Below are positions 12,487 to 27,151 of a stretch of 64,000 nucleotides of DNA, piece by piece. The translations under genes were made by a program, and so were the position numbers. The DNA is from Halictus rubicundus (Eukaryota > Arthropoda > Insecta > Hymenoptera > Halictidae): assembly GCF_050948215.1 (NCBI RefSeq), contig NW_027488696.1, forward strand, positions 124,001-188,000. The letters are read 5' to 3'. The notes under the pieces were generated by a model. The model did no database searches. It saw only the letters and a program-made list of their open reading frames with translations, and had not been told where the DNA came from. Numbering within the stretch: position 1 is the first letter of the stretch; each line of letters starts with the position of its first letter.

Positions 12487-15400
12487 CTATAGTCTATCCT
12501 TTCCTCTATCCTATACTCTATCCTATCCAATCCTCTATCCTCTCCTTTATCCCGTCCTATCCTCAATCCTATCCTATCCTCTATCCTAACATATCCTGTA
12601 TCCTATCCTATCCTCTATCCTATTATATACTCTATCCTATCCAATCCCCTATCCGATCCTCTATCCTATCCTATCCTCTATCCTATCCTATCCTCAATCC
12701 TATCCTATCCTCTATCTTATCCAATCCACTATCCTATCCTATCCTCTATCCTATCATATACTCTGTCCTGTCCAATCCCCTCTCCTATCCTCTATCCGAT
12801 CCTATCCTCTATCCTATCCTTTATCCTATCCTATCCTCTATCCTATCCTATCCTCTATCCTATCCTATCCTCAATCCTATCCTATCCTCTATCCTATCCT
12901 ATCCTCTATCCTATCCAATCCTCTATCCTATCCAATCCTCTATTCTATCCTATCATCTATCCTATCCTATCCTCTATCCTATCCTCTATCCGATCCTATC
13001 CTCTATTCTATCCTCTATCCTATCCTATCCTCTATCCTATCCAATCCACTATCCTATCCTATCCTCTATCCTATCATATCCTCTGTCCTGTCCAATCCCC
13101 TCTCCTATCCTCTATCCTATCCTATCCTCTATCCAATCCTATCCTCTATTCTATCCTCTATCCTATCCTATCCTCTATCCTATCCTATCCTCTATACTAT
13201 CCAATCCCCTATCCAATCCTCTATCCTCTCCTCTATCCCGTCCTATTCTCAATCCTATCCTATCCTCTATCGTTTCATATCCTGTATCCTATCCTATCCT
13301 CTATTCTATCCTATCCTCTATCGTCTCCTGTCCACTATCCTATCCAATCCCCTATCCTATCCTCTATCCTATCCTATCCTGTATCGTATGCTATCCTCTA
13401 TCGTCTCCTGACATCTATCCTATCCAATCCCCTATCCGATCCTCTATCCTATCCTATCCTCTATCCTATCCTATCCTCAATCCTATCCTATCCTCTATCC
13501 TATCCAATCCACTATCCTATCCTATCCTTTATCCTATCATATCCTCTGTCCTGTCCAATCCCCTATCCTATCCTCTATCCGATCCTATCCTCTATTATAT
13601 CCTATCCTCTATCCTATCCTATCCTATCCTCCATCCTATCCTATCCTCTATCCTATCCTATCCTCAATCCTATCCTATCCACTATCCTATCCTATCCTGT
13701 ATCCTATTCTATACTCTATACTATCCAATCCACTGTCCTATCCTAACCTATCCTCTATCCTATCATATCCTCTGTCCTATCCAATCCCCTATCCTATCCT
13801 TTATCCGATCCTATCCTCTATTATATCCTATCCTCTATCCTATCCTATCCTCCATCCTATCCTATCGTCTATCCTATCCTATACTCTATCCTATCCAAAC
13901 CCCTATCCTATCCTCTATCCTATCCTATCCTCAATCCTATCCTATCCACTATCCCATCCTATCCTCTATCCTATTCTATACTATATAGTATCCAATCCAC
14001 TATCGAATCCTATCCTATCCTCTATCCTATCATATCCTCTGTCCTATCCAATCCCCTATCCTATCCTCTATCCGATCCTATCCTCCATTATATCCTATCC
14101 TCTATCCTATCCTATCCTCCATCCTATTATATCCACGATCCTATCCTATCCTCTATCCTATCCAATCCCCTATCCTATCCTCTATCCTATCCTATCCTCT
14201 ATCCTATCCAATCCTCTATTCTATCCTATCATCTATCCTATCCTATCCTCTATCCTATCCTCTATCCGATCCTATCCTCTATTCTATCCTCTATCCTATC
14301 CTATCCTCTATCCTATCCAATCCACTATCCTATCCTATCCTCTATCCTATCATATCCTCTGTCCTGTCCAATCCCCTCTCCTATCCTCTATCCTATCCTA
14401 TCCTCTATCCAATCCTATCCTCTATTCTATCCTCTATCCTATCCTATCCTCTATCCTATCCTATCCTCTATACTATCCAATCCCCTATCCAATCCTTTAT
14501 CCTCTCCTCTATCCCGTCCTATCCTCAATCCTATCCTATCCTCTATCGTTTCATATCCTGTATCCTATCCTATCCTCTATCCTATCCAATCCACTATCCT
14601 ATCCTATCCTCTATCCTATCATATCCTCTGTCCTGTCCAATCCCCTCTCCTATCCTCTATCCTATCCTATCCTCTATCCAATCCTATCCTCTATTCTATC
14701 CTCTATCCTATCCTATCCTCAATCCTATCCTATCCACTATCCCATCCTATCCTCTATCCTATTCTATACTATATAGTATCCAATCCACTATCGAATCCTA
14801 TCCTATCCTCTATCCTATCATATCCTCTGTCCTATCCAATCCCCTATCCTATCCTCTATCCGATCCTATCCTCTATCCTATCCTATCCTCCATCCTATTA
14901 TATCCACGATCCTATCCTATCCTCTATCCTATCCAATCCCCTATCCTATCCTCTATCCGATCCTATCCTCTATCCTATCCTTTATCCTATCCTATCCTCT
15001 ATCCTATCCTATCCTCTATCCTATCCTATCCTCTATCCTATCCTATCCTCTATCCTATCCTATCCTCTATCCTATCCTATCCTCTATCCTATCCTATCCT
15101 CTATACTATCCAATCCCCTATCCAATCTTCTATCCTCTCCTCTATCCCGTCCTATCCTCAATCCTATCCTATCCTCTATCGTATCATATCCTGTATCCTA
15201 TCCTATTATCTATTCTATCCTATCCTCTATCGTCTCCTGTCCTGTATCCTATCCAATCCCCTATCCTATCCTCTATCGTCTCCTATCCTCTATCCTATCC
15301 TATACTCTATCCTATCCAAACCCCTATCCTATCCTCTATCCTATCCTATCCTCAATCCTATCCTATCCACTATCCTATCCTATCCTCTATCCTATTCTAT

Positions 15401-18140
15401 ACTATATCCTATCCAATCCAATATCGAATCCTATCCTATCCTCTATCCTATCATATCCTTTGTCCTATCCAATCCCCTATCCTATCCTCTATCCGATCCT
15501 ATCCTCTATTATATCCTATCCTCTATCCTATCCTATCCTCCATCCTATTATATCCACGATCCTATCCTATCCTCTATCCTATCCAATCCCCTATCCTATC
15601 CTCTATCCGATCCTATCCTCTATCCTATCCTTTATCCTATCCTATCCTCTATCCTATCCTATCCTCTATCCTATCCTATCCTCTATCCTATCCTATCCTC
15701 TATCCTATCCTATCCTCTATCCTATCCTATCCTCTATCCTATCCTATCCTCTATCCTATCCTATCCTCTATCCTATCCTATCCTCTATCCTATCCTATCC
15801 TCTATCCTATCCTATCCTCTATCCTATCCTCTATCCGATCCTATCCTCTATCCTATCCAATCCCCCCTCCGATCCTCTATCCTATCCTATCCTCTATCCG
15901 ATCCTATCCTCTATTATATCCTATCCTCTATCCTATCCTATCCTCCATCCTATCCTATCCTCTATCCTATCCTATCCTCAATCCTATCCTGTCCTCTATC
16001 CGATCCTATCCTCTATCCTATCCTCTATCCTATCCTATCCTCTGTCCTCTCCTATCCTCTATCCGATCCTATCCTCTATTATACCTATCCTCTATACTAT
16101 CCTATCCTCCATTCCATCCTATCCTCTATCCTATCCTATCATCTATCCTATCCAATCCCCTATCCTATCCTCTATCTGATTCTATCCACTATTCTATCCT
16201 CTATCCTATCCTATCCTCTATCCTATCCTCTCCTCTATACTATCCAATTCCCTAATCCAAACCTCTATCCTCTCCTCTATCCCGTCCTATCCTCAATCCT
16301 ATCCTATCCTCTATTCTATCATATCCTGTATCCTATCCTATCCTCTATTCTATCCTATCCTCTGTCGTCACCTGTCCTCTATCCTATCCAATCCCCTATC
16401 CTATCCTCTATCCTATCCTATCCTCTATCCTATCCTATCCTCTATCCTATCCTATCCTCCATCCTATTATATCCTCTATCCTATCCTATCCTCTATCCTA
16501 TCCTCTATCCGATCCTATCCTCTATCCTATCCAATCCCCCATCCGATCCTCTATCCTATCCTATAATCTATCCGATCCTATCCTCTATTACATCCTATCC
16601 TCTATCATATCCTATCCTCCATCCTATCCTATCCTCTATCCTATCCTATCCTCTATCCTATCCAATCCTCTATCCTATCCAATCCTCTATCCTATCCTAT
16701 CCTCTATCCTATCCTGTCCTCTATCCGATCCTATCCTCTATCCTATCCTCTATACTATCCTATCCTCTGTCCTCTCCTATCCTCTATCCGATCCTATCCT
16801 CTATTATACCTATCCTCTATACTATCCTATCCTCCATTCCATCCTATCCTCTATCCTATCCTATCCTCTATTCTATCATATCCTGTATCCTATCCTATCC
16901 TCTATTCTATCCTATCCTCTATCGTCACCTGTCCTCTATCCTATCCAATACCCTATCCTATCCTCTATCGTCTCCTATCCTCTATCCTATCCAATCCCCT
17001 ATCCTATCCTCTATCTGATTCTATCCACTATTCTATCCTCTATCCTATCCTATCCTCTATCCTATCCTCTCCTCTATACTATCCAATTCCCTAATCCAAT
17101 CCTCTATCCACTCCTCTATCCCGTCCTATCCTCAATCCTATCCTATCCTCTATTCTATCATATCCTGTATCCTATCCTATCCTCTATTCTATCCTATCCT
17201 CTATCGTCACCTGCCCTCTATCCTATACAATCCCCTATCCTATCCTCTATCGTCTCCTATCCTCTATCCTATCCAATCCCCTATCCGATACTCTATCCTA
17301 TCCTATCCTATCCTCAATCCTATCCTATCCTCTATCCTATCCTATCCTCTATCCTATTCTATAGTCTATCCTTTCCTCTATCCTATGCTCTATCATATCC
17401 AATCCTCTATCCTCTCCTTTATCCCGTCCTATCCTCAATCCTATCCTATCCTCTATCCTAACATATCCTGCATCCTATCCTATCCTCTATCCTATCCAAT
17501 CCACTATCCTATCCTATCCTTTATCCTATCATATCCTCTGTCCTATCCAAACCCCTATCCTATCCTCTATCCTATCCTATCCTCAATCCTATCCTATCCA
17601 CTATCCTATCCTATCCTCTATCCTATTCTATACTATATCCTATCCAATCCACTATCGAATCCTATCCTATCCTCTATCCTATCATATCCTCTGTCCTATC
17701 CAATCCCCTATCCTATCCTCTATCCGATCCTATCCTCTATTATATCCTATCCTCTATCCTATCCTATCCTCCATCCTATTATATCCACGATCCTATCCTA
17801 TCCTCTATCCTATCCAATCCCCTATCCTATTCTCTATCCGATCCTATCCTCTATCCTATCCTATCCTCTATCCTATCCTATCCTCTATACTATCCAATCC
17901 CCTATCCAATCCCCTATCCTATCCTCTATCCGATCCTATCCTCTATCCTACCCAATCCCCTATCCGATCCTCTATCCTATCCTATCCTCTATCCTATCCT
18001 ATCCTCTATCCTATCCTATACTCTATCCTATCCAATCCTCTATCCTATCCTATCCTCTATTCTATCCTATCATCCATCGTCTCCAGTCCTCTCTCCTATC
18101 CAATGCCCTATCCTATCCTCTATCGTCTCCTATCCTCTAT
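12487..18140 (+). repeat. Left higher-order repeat, copy 2 (about 5.7 kb)
   Basis: Second copy of 4,982-10,130. Relative to copy 1 it lacks about 0.11 kb of CCACGATCC-containing units near 12.79 kb, has an extra stretch at about 13.9-14.7 kb made of re-duplicated 12.9-13.3-kb material, has ten instead of thirteen perfect units at 15,647, gains one 17-mer with CCGATCC near 16,058, and loses about 113 bp near 17.48 kb. The differences cluster in the most uniform stretches. Confidence 0.8.
15647..15816 (+). repeat. Run of ten perfect 17-bp units (170 bp)
   Basis: Homologue of the thirteen-unit run at 7,519. It is flanked by the same CCTTTATCC unit on the left and the same 12-bp unit plus CCGATCC on the right, so only the number of units differs. 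Confidence 0.9.
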
Positions 18141-19872
18141 CCTATCCAATCCCCCATCCGATCCTCTATCCTATCCTATCCTCTATCCTATCCTAACCTC
18201 TATCCTATCCTAACCTCTATCGTATGCTATCCTCTATCGTCTCCTGTCCTCTATCCTATCCTATCCTCTATCCTATCCTAACCTCTATCGTATGCTATCC
18301 TCTATCGTCTCCTGTCCTCTATCCTATCCAATCCCCTATCCTATCCTCTATCCTATCGAATCCCCTACCCGATCCTCTATCCTATCCTATTCTATCCTCA
18401 ATCCTATCCTATCCTCTATTCTATCCTATCCTTTATCCTATCATATCCTCTGTCCTGTCCAATCCCCTATCCTATCCTCCATCCTATCCTATCCTCTATC
18501 CTATCCTATCCTCAATCCTATCCTATCCACTATCCTATCCTATCCTGAATCCTATTCTATACTCTATCCTATCCAATCCACTGCCGTAACCTATCCTATC
18601 CTCTATCCTACCATATCCTCTGTCCTATCCAATACCCTATCCTATCCTCTATCCGATCGTATCCTCTATTATATCCTCTATCCTATCCTATACTCCATCC
18701 TATTATATCCACGATCCTATCCTATCCTCTATCCTATCCTATCCTCCTACCTATCCTATCCTCCATCCTATCCCATCCTCTATCCTATCCTATCCTCTAT
18801 CCTATCCTATACTCTATCCGATCCTATCCTCTACTCTATCCTCTATCCTATCCTATCCCCTATCCTATGGTATGCTCTATCCTATCCTATCCTCTATACT
18901 ATCCAATCCCCGATCCAATCCTCTATTATCTCCTCTATCCTGTCCTATCCTCAATCCTAACCTATCCTCTATTCTATCATATCCTGTATCCCATCCTATC
19001 CTATATTCAATCCTATCCTCTATCGTCTCCTGTCCTCTATCCTATCCAATCCCCTATACTATCCTCTATCGTCTCCTATCCTGAATCCTATCCAATCCCC
19101 TATTCGATTCTCTATCCTATCCTATCCTCTATCCTATCCTATCCTCAACCCTATCCTATACTCTATCCTATCCAATCCACTATCCTATCCTATCCTCTAT
19201 CCTATCCAATCCACTGTCCTATCCTATCCTCTATCCTATTATATACTCTATCCTATCCAATCCCCTATCCGATCCTCTATCCTATCCTATCCCCTATCCT
19301 ATCCTATCCTCAATCCTATCCTATCCTCCATCCTATCCCATCGTCTATCCTATCCTATCCTCTATCCTATCCTATCCTCTACCCTATCCTATCCTCGATC
19401 CTATCCTATCCTCTATCCTATCCTATCCTCTATCCTATCCTATCCTCTATCCTATCCTATCCTCTATCCTATCCTATCCTCGATCCTATCCTATCCTCTA
19501 TCGTATCCTATCCTCTATCCTATCCTATCCTCTAGCCTATGCTATCCTCTATCCTATCCTATCCTTTATCCTATCCTATCCTGTATCGTATGCTATCCTC
19601 TATCGTCTCCTGTAATCCATCCTATCCCATCCTCTATCCTATCCTATCCTCTATCCGATCCTATCCTCTATTCTATCCTCTATCCTATCCTATCCTCTAT
19701 CCTATCGTATCCTCTATCCTATCCTATCCTCTATACTATCCAATCCCCTATCCAATCCCCTATCCTATCCTCTATCCGATCCTATCCTCTATTATATCCT
19801 ATCCTCTATCCTATCCTATCCTCCATCCTATTATATCCACGAACCTATCCTATCCTCTATCCTATCCAATCC
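18141..19872 (+). repeat. Anchor block 2 with type I TGGTATGCT landmark
   Basis: This block contains two CGTATGCTATCC units (18,22x and 18,29x), CCTACCTATCC at 18,748, the type I landmark at 18,867 and a CTCTAGCC unit with TAG at 19,533-19,535. From about 18,740 it matches anchor block 1 at an offset of 8,197. From 18,867 rightward it matches the 31.4-kb region at an offset of exactly 12,505, which still holds at 19,539 and 20,065. The CCACGAACC at 19.84 kb is a private change from CCACGATCC. Confidence 0.78.
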
Positions 19873-22799
19873 CCTATCCTATCCTCTATCCGATCCTATC
19901 CTCTATCCTATCCTATCCTCTATCATCTATCCTATCCTATACTCTATCCTATCATATCCTCCATCCTATCCCATCCTCTATCCTATCCTATCCTCTATCC
20001 TATCCTATCCTCTATCCGATCCTATCCTCTATTCTATCCTTTATCCTATCCTATCCCCTATCCTATGGTATGCTCTATCCTATCCTATCCTCTATACTAT
20101 CCAATCCCCGATCCAATCCTCTATCCTCTCCTCTATCCTGTCCTATCCTCAATCCTAACCTATCCTCTATTCTATCATATCCTGTATCCTATCCTATCCT
20201 ATATTCAATCCTATCCTCTATCGTCTCCTGTCCTCTATCCTATCCAATCCCCTATCCTATCCTCTATCGTCTCCTATCCTGTATCCTATCCAATCCCCTA
20301 TTCGATCCTCTATCCTATCCTATCCTCTATCCTATCCTATCCTCAACCCTATCCTATCCTCTATCCTATCCAATCCACTATCCTATCCTATCCTCTATCC
20401 TATCATATCCTCTGTACCATCCAAACACCTTTCCTATCCTCTATCCGATCCTATCCTCTATTATATCCTACCCTCTGTCCTATCCTATCCTCCATCCTAT
20501 TATATTCTCGATCCTATCCTATCCTCTATCCTATCCAATCCCCTATCCTATCCTATATCCGATCCTATCCTCTATCCTATCCTATCCTCTATCCTATACT
20601 ATCCTCTATCCTATCCTATCCTCTATCCTATCCTATCCTCAATCCTATCCTATCCTCTATCCTATCCAATCCACTGTCCTATCCTATCCTCTATCCTATC
20701 ATATCCTCTGTTCTATCCAGTCCCCTATCCTATCCTCTATTATATCCTATCCTCTATCCTATCCTATCCTCCATCCTATCCTATCCTCTATCCTATCCTA
20801 TCCTCTATCCTATGCTATCCTCTATCCTATCCAATCCACTATCCTATCCTTTCCTCTATCCTATCATATCCTCTGTCCTATGCAATCCATTATGCTATCC
20901 TCTATCCGATCCTATCCTCTATTATATCCTATCTTCTATCCTATCCTATCCTCCATCCTATCCTATCCTCTATCCTATCCTATCCTCTATCCTATCCAAT
21001 CCACTATCCTATCCTTTCCTCTATCCTATCATATCCTCTGTCCTATGCAATCCATTATCCTATCCTCTATCCGATCCTATCCTCTATTATATCCTATCCT
21101 CTATCCTATCCTATCCTCCATCCTATCCTATCCTCTATCCTATCCTATCCTATCCTCAATCCTATCCTATCCTCTATCCTATCCTATCCTCTATACTATC
21201 CAATCCCCTACCCAATCCTCTATCCTCTCCTCTATCCCGTCCTATCCTCAATCCTATCCTATCCTCTATTCTATCATATCCTGTATCCTATCCTATCCTC
21301 TATTCTATCCTATCCTCTATCGTCTCCTGTCCTCTATCCTATCCAATCCCCTATACTATCCTCTATTGTCTCCTATCCTCTATCCTATCCAATCCCCTAT
21401 CCGATACTCTATCCTATCCTATCCTCTATCCTATCCTATCCTCAATCCTATCCTATCCTCTATCCTATCCAATCCACTATCCTATCCTATCCTCTATCCT
21501 ATCATATCCTCTGTCCTATCCAGTCCCCTATCCTATCCTCTATTATATCCTATCCTCTATTATATCCTATCCTCTATCCTATCCTATCCTCCATCCTATC
21601 CTATCCTCTATCCTATCCTATCCTCAATCCTATCCTATCCACTATCCTATCCTATCCTGTATCCTATTCTATACTCTATACTATCCAATCCACTGTCCTA
21701 TGCTATCCTATCCTCTATCCTATCATATCCTCTGCCCTATCCAATCCCCTATCCTATCCTCTATCCGATTTTATCCTCTATCCTATCCTCTATCCTATTA
21801 TATACTCTATCCTATCCAATCCCCTATCCGATCCTCTATCCTATCCTATACTCTATCCTATCCTATCCTCTATCCTCTCCTATCCTCTATCCTATCCCAT
21901 CCTCTATCCTATCCTCAATCCTATCCTATCCTCTATCCTATCCTATCCTCAATCCTATCCTATCATCTATCCTATCCTACCCTCTATCGTATCCTATCCT
22001 CTATACTATCCAATCCCCTATCCAATCCTATATCCTCTCCTCTATCCCGTCCTATCCTTAATCCTATCCTATCCTCTATCCTATCCTATCCTCTATTATA
22101 TCCTATCATCTATCCTATCCTATCCTCCATTATATCCTATCCTCTATCCTATAATATCATCTATCCTATCCTCTATCCTATCCTATCCTCAATCCTATCC
22201 TATCCTCTATCCTATCCTATCCTCTATCCTATCCTATCCTCTATTCTATCCAATCCACTATCCTATCCTATCCTCTATCCTATCATATCCTCTGTCCTGT
22301 CCAATCCCCTATCCTATCCTCTATCCGATCCTATACTCTATTATATCCTATCCTCTATCCGATCCTATCCTCTATTATATCCTATCCTCTATCCTATCCT
22401 ATCCTCCATCCTATTATTTCCACGATCCTATCCTATCCTCTATCCTATCCAATCCCCTATCCTATCCTCTATCCGATCCTATCCTCTATCCTATCCTCTA
22501 TCCTATCCTATTATCCATCCTATCCCATCCTCTATCCTATCCTATCCTCTATCCTATCCAATCCTCTATCCGATCCTATCCTCTATTCTATCCTCTATCC
22601 TATCCTATCCCCTATCCTATGGTATGCTCTATCCTATCCAATCCCCGATCCAATCCTCTATCCTCTCCTCTATCCTGTCCTATCCTCAATCCTAACCTAT
22701 CCTCTATTCTATCATATCCTGTATCCTATCCTATCCTGTATTCAATCCTATCCTCTATCGTCTCCTGTCCTCTATCCTATCCAATCCCCGATCCTATCC
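19873..22799 (+). repeat. 2.92-kb tandem repeat, copy 1
   Basis: This block is directly followed by copy 2 at 22,800-25,702. Landmarks shared in order are the type II TGGTATGCT (20,065 and 22,992), GTACCATCC (20,414 and 23,341), paired GCAATCCATTAT motifs, CTATTGTCTCC, CCGATTTTATCC, CGTCCTATCCTTAATCC (ending near 22,061 and 24,983) and the type III TGGTATGCT (22,619 and 25,541). The offset is 2,927 at the start and 2,922 after about 21.15 kb, because copy 1 carries one extra CTATC pentamer there. The first GCAATCCATTAT motif of the window is at about 20.88 kb. Confidence 0.87.
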
Positions 22800-25702
22800 T
22801 CTATCCTATCCTCTATCCGATCCTATCCTCTATCCTATCCTATCCTCTATCATCTATCCTATCCTATCCTCTATCCTATCATATCCTCCATCCTATCCCA
22901 TCCTCTATCCTATCCTATCCTCTATCCTATCCTATCCTCTATCCGATCCTATCCTCTATTCTATCCTTTATCCTATCCTATCCCCTATCCTATGGTATGC
23001 TCTATCCTATCCTATCCTCTATACTATCCAATCCCCGATCCAATCCTCTATCCTCTCCTCTATCCTGTCCTATCCTCAATCCTAACCTATCCTCTATTCT
23101 ATCATATCCTGTATCCTATCCTATCCTATATTCAATCCTATCCTCTATCGTCTCCTGTCCTCTATCCTATCCAATCCCCTATCCTATCCTCTATCGTCTC
23201 CTATCCTGTATCCTATCCAATCCCCTATTCGATCCTCTATCCTATCCTATCCTCTATCCTATCCTATCCTCAACCCTATCCTATCCTCTATCCTATCCAA
23301 TCCACTATCCTATCCTATCCTCTATCCTATCATATCCTCTGTACCATCCAAACACCTTTCCTATCCTCTATCCGATCCTATCCTCTATTATATCCTACCC
23401 TCTGTCCTATCCTATCCTCCATCCTATTATATTCTCGATCCTATCCTATCCTCTATCCTATCCAATCCCCTATCCTATCCTATATCCGATCCTATCCTCT
23501 ATCCTATCCTATCCTCTATCCTATACTATCCTCTATCCTATCCTATCCTCTATCCTATCCTATCCTCAATCCTATCCTATCCTCTATCCTATCCAATCCA
23601 CTGTCCTATCCTATCCTCTATCCTATCATATCCTCTGTTCTATCCAGTCCCCTATCCTATCCTCTATTATATCCTATCCTCTATCCTATCCTATCCTCCA
23701 TCCTATCCTATCCTCTATCCTATCCTATCCTCTATCCTATGCTATCCTCTATCCTATCCAATCCACTATCCTATCCTTTCCTCTATCCTATCATATCCTC
23801 TGTCCTATGCAATCCATTATGCTATCCTCTATCCGATCCTATCCTCTATTATATCCTATCTTCTATCCTATCCTATCCTCCATCCTATCCTATCCTCTAT
23901 CCTATCCTATCCTCTATCCTATCCAATCCACTATCCTATCCTTTCCTCTATCCTATCATATCCTCTGTCCTATGCAATCCATTATCCTATCCTCTATCCG
24001 ATCCTATCCTCTATTATATCCTATCCTCTATCCTATCCTATCCTCCATCCTATCCTATCCTCTATCCTATCCTATCCTCAATCCTATCCTATCCTCTATC
24101 CTATCCTATCCTCTATACTATCCAATCCCCTACCCAATCCTCTATCCTCTCCTCTATCCCGTCCTATCCTCAATCCTATCCTATCCTCTATTCTATCATA
24201 TCCTGTATCCTATCCTATCCTCTATTCTATCCTATCCTCTATCGTCTCCTGTCCTCTATCCTATCCAATCCCCTATACTATCCTCTATTGTCTCCTATCC
24301 TCTATCCTATCCAATCCCCTATCCGATACTCTATCCTATCCTATCCTCTATCCTATCCTATCCTCAATCCTATCCTATCCTCTATCCTATCCAATCCACT
24401 ATCCTATCCTATCCTCTATCCTATCATATCCTCTGTCCTATCCAGTCCCCTATCCTATCCTCTATTATATCCTATCCTCTATTATATCCTATCCTCTATC
24501 CTATCCTATCCTCCATCCTATCCTATCCTCTATCCTATCCTATCCTCAATCCTATCCTATCCACTATCCTATCCTATCCTGTATCCTATTCTATACTCTA
24601 TACTATCCAATCCACTGTCCTATGCTATCCTATCCTCTATCCTATCATATCCTCTGCCCTATCCAATCCCCTATCCTATCCTCTATCCGATTTTATCCTC
24701 TATCCTATCCTCTATCCTATTATATACTCTATCCTATCCAATCCCCTATCCGATCCTCTATCCTATCCTATACTCTATCCTATCCTATCCTCTATCCTCT
24801 CCTATCCTCTATCCTATCCCATCCTCTATCCTATCCTCAATCCTATCCTATCCTCTATCCTATCCTATCCTCAATCCTATCCTATCATCTATCCTATCCT
24901 ACCCTCTATCGTATCCTATCCTCTATACTATCCAATCCCCTATCCAATCCTATATCCTCTCCTCTATCCCGTCCTATCCTTAATCCTATCCTATCCTCTA
25001 TCCTATCCTATCCTCTATTATATCCTATCCTCTATCCTATCCTATCCTCCATTATATCCTATCCTCTATCCTATAATATCATCTATCCTATCCTCTATCC
25101 TATCCTATCCTCAATCCTATCCTATCCTCTATCCTATCCTATCCTCTATCCTATCCTATCCTCTATTCTATCCAATCCACTATCCTATCCTATCCTCTAT
25201 CCTATCATATCCTCTGTCCTGTCCAATCCCCTATCCTATCCTCTATCCGATCCTATACTCTATTATATCCTATCCTCTATCCGATCCTATCCTCTATTAT
25301 ATCCTATCCTCTATCCTATCCTATCCTCCATCCTATTATTTCCACGATCCTATCCTATCCTCTATCCTATCCAATCCCCTATCCTATCCTCTATCCGATC
25401 CTATCCTCTATCCTATCCTCTATCCTATCCTATTATCCATCCTATCCCATCCTCTATCCTATCCTATCCTCTATCCTATCCAATCCTCTATCCGATCCTA
25501 TCCTCTATTCTATCCTCTATCCTATCCTATCCCCTATCCTATGGTATGCTCTATCCTATCCAATCCCCGATCCAATCCTCTATCCTCTCCTCTATCCTGT
25601 CCTATCCTCAATCCTAACCTATCCTCTATTCTATCATATCCTGTATCCTATCCTATCCTGTATTCAATCCTATCCTCTATCGTCTCCTGTCCTCTATCCT
25701 AT
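22800..25702 (+). repeat. 2.92-kb tandem repeat, copy 2
   Basis: Direct tandem partner of 19,873-22,799. The join is visible near 22,800, where CCAATCCCCGATCC of the end of copy 1 passes into the CCGATCC / CATCTATCC start of copy 2. The copies look nearly identical by eye apart from the missing pentamer. The right end is where CCAATCCCCG of copy 1 (22,781) is replaced by ordinary units (25,703). Confidence 0.87.
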
Positions 25703-26394
25703 CCTATCCTCTATCCTATCCTATCCTCTATCCTATGCTATCGTCTATCCTATCCAATCCACTATCCTATCCTTTCCTCTATCCTATCATATCCTCTGTC
25801 CTATGCAATCCATTATGCTATCCTCTATCCGATCCTATCCTCTAAAATATCCTATCTTCAATTCTATCCTATCCTCCATCCTATCCTATCCTCTATCCTA
25901 TCCTATCCTCTATCCTATCCAATCCACTATCCTATCCTTTCCTCTATCCTATCATATCCTCTGTCCTATGCAATCCATTATCCTATCCTCTATCCTATCC
26001 TATCCTCAATCCTATCCTATCCACTATCCTAGCCTATCCTCTATCCTATTCTATTCTCTATCATATCCAATCCACTGCCCTATCCTATCCTATTCTCTAT
26101 CCTATCCTATCCTCTGTCCTCTCCTATCCTCTATCCGATCCTATCCTCTATTATACCTATCCTCTATACTATCCTATCCTCTATCCTATCCTATCCTCAA
26201 TCCTAACCTATCCTCTATTCTATCATATCCTCTATCCTATCCTATCCTCTATCCTATGCTATCGTCTATCCTATCCAATCCACTATCCTATCCTTTCCTC
26301 TATCCTATCATATCCTCTGTCCTATGCAATCCATTATGCTATCCTCTATCCGATCCTATCCTCTATTATATCCTATCTTCTATCCTATCCTATC
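25703..26394 (+). repeat. Two GCAATCCATTAT-bearing modules 521 bp apart
   Basis: ATGCAATCCATTATGC starts at 25,803 and again at 26,324. The first is followed by the unusual CTAAAATATCC unit, the second by CTATTATATCC. The CTAAAATATCC form recurs at about 38.59, 42.14, 44.64, 49.88, 53.43 and 55.94 kb. A CTGTCCTCTCC / CTATTATACC segment lies between the two modules. Confidence 0.75.
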
Positions 26395-27151
26395 CTCCAT
26401 CCTATCCTATCCTCTATCCTATCCTATCCTCTATCCTATCCAATCCACTATCCTATCCTTTCCTCTATCCTATCCTATCCTCAATCCTATCCTATCCACT
26501 ATCCTATCCTATCCTCTATCCTATTCTATACTATATCCTATCCAATCCACTATCGAATCCTATCCTATCCTCTATCCTATCATATCCTCTGTCCTATCCA
26601 ATCCCCTATCCTATCCTCTATCCGATCCTATCCTCTATTATATCCTATCCTCTATCCTATCCTATCCTCCATCCTATTATATCCACGATCCTATCCTATC
26701 CTCTATCCTATCCAATCCCCTATCCTATTCTCTATCCGATCCTATCCTCTATCCTATCCTATCCTCTATCCTATCCTATCCTCTATACTATCCAATCCCC
26801 TATCCAATCCTCTATCCTCTCCTCTATCCCGTCCTATCCTCAATCCTATCCTATCCTCTATCGTTTCATATCCTGTATCCTATCCTATCCTCTATTCTAT
26901 CCTATCCTCTATCGTCTCCTGTCCTCTATCCTATCCAATCCCCTATCCTATCATCTATCGTCTCCTATCCTCTATCCTATCCTATCCTGTATCGTATGCT
27001 ATCCTCTATCGTCTCCTGACATCTATCCTATCCAATCCCCTATCCGCTCCTCTATCCTATCCTATCCTCTATCCTATCCTATCCTCAATCCTATCCTATC
27101 CTCTATCCTATCCAATCCACTATCCTATCCTATCCTTTATCCTATCATATC
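26395..27151 (+). repeat. 757-bp direct tandem repeat, copy 1
   Basis: This block is followed without a gap by copy 2. It starts at a CTCCATCC (26,395 and 27,152) and runs through CCTTTCC, CGAATCC, CCACGATCC, CGTTTCATATCC, CGTATGCTATCC, CCTGACATC and CCGCTCC. The offset is 757 at every landmark checked, and I saw no difference between the copies in the parts I compared. Confidence 0.87.
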
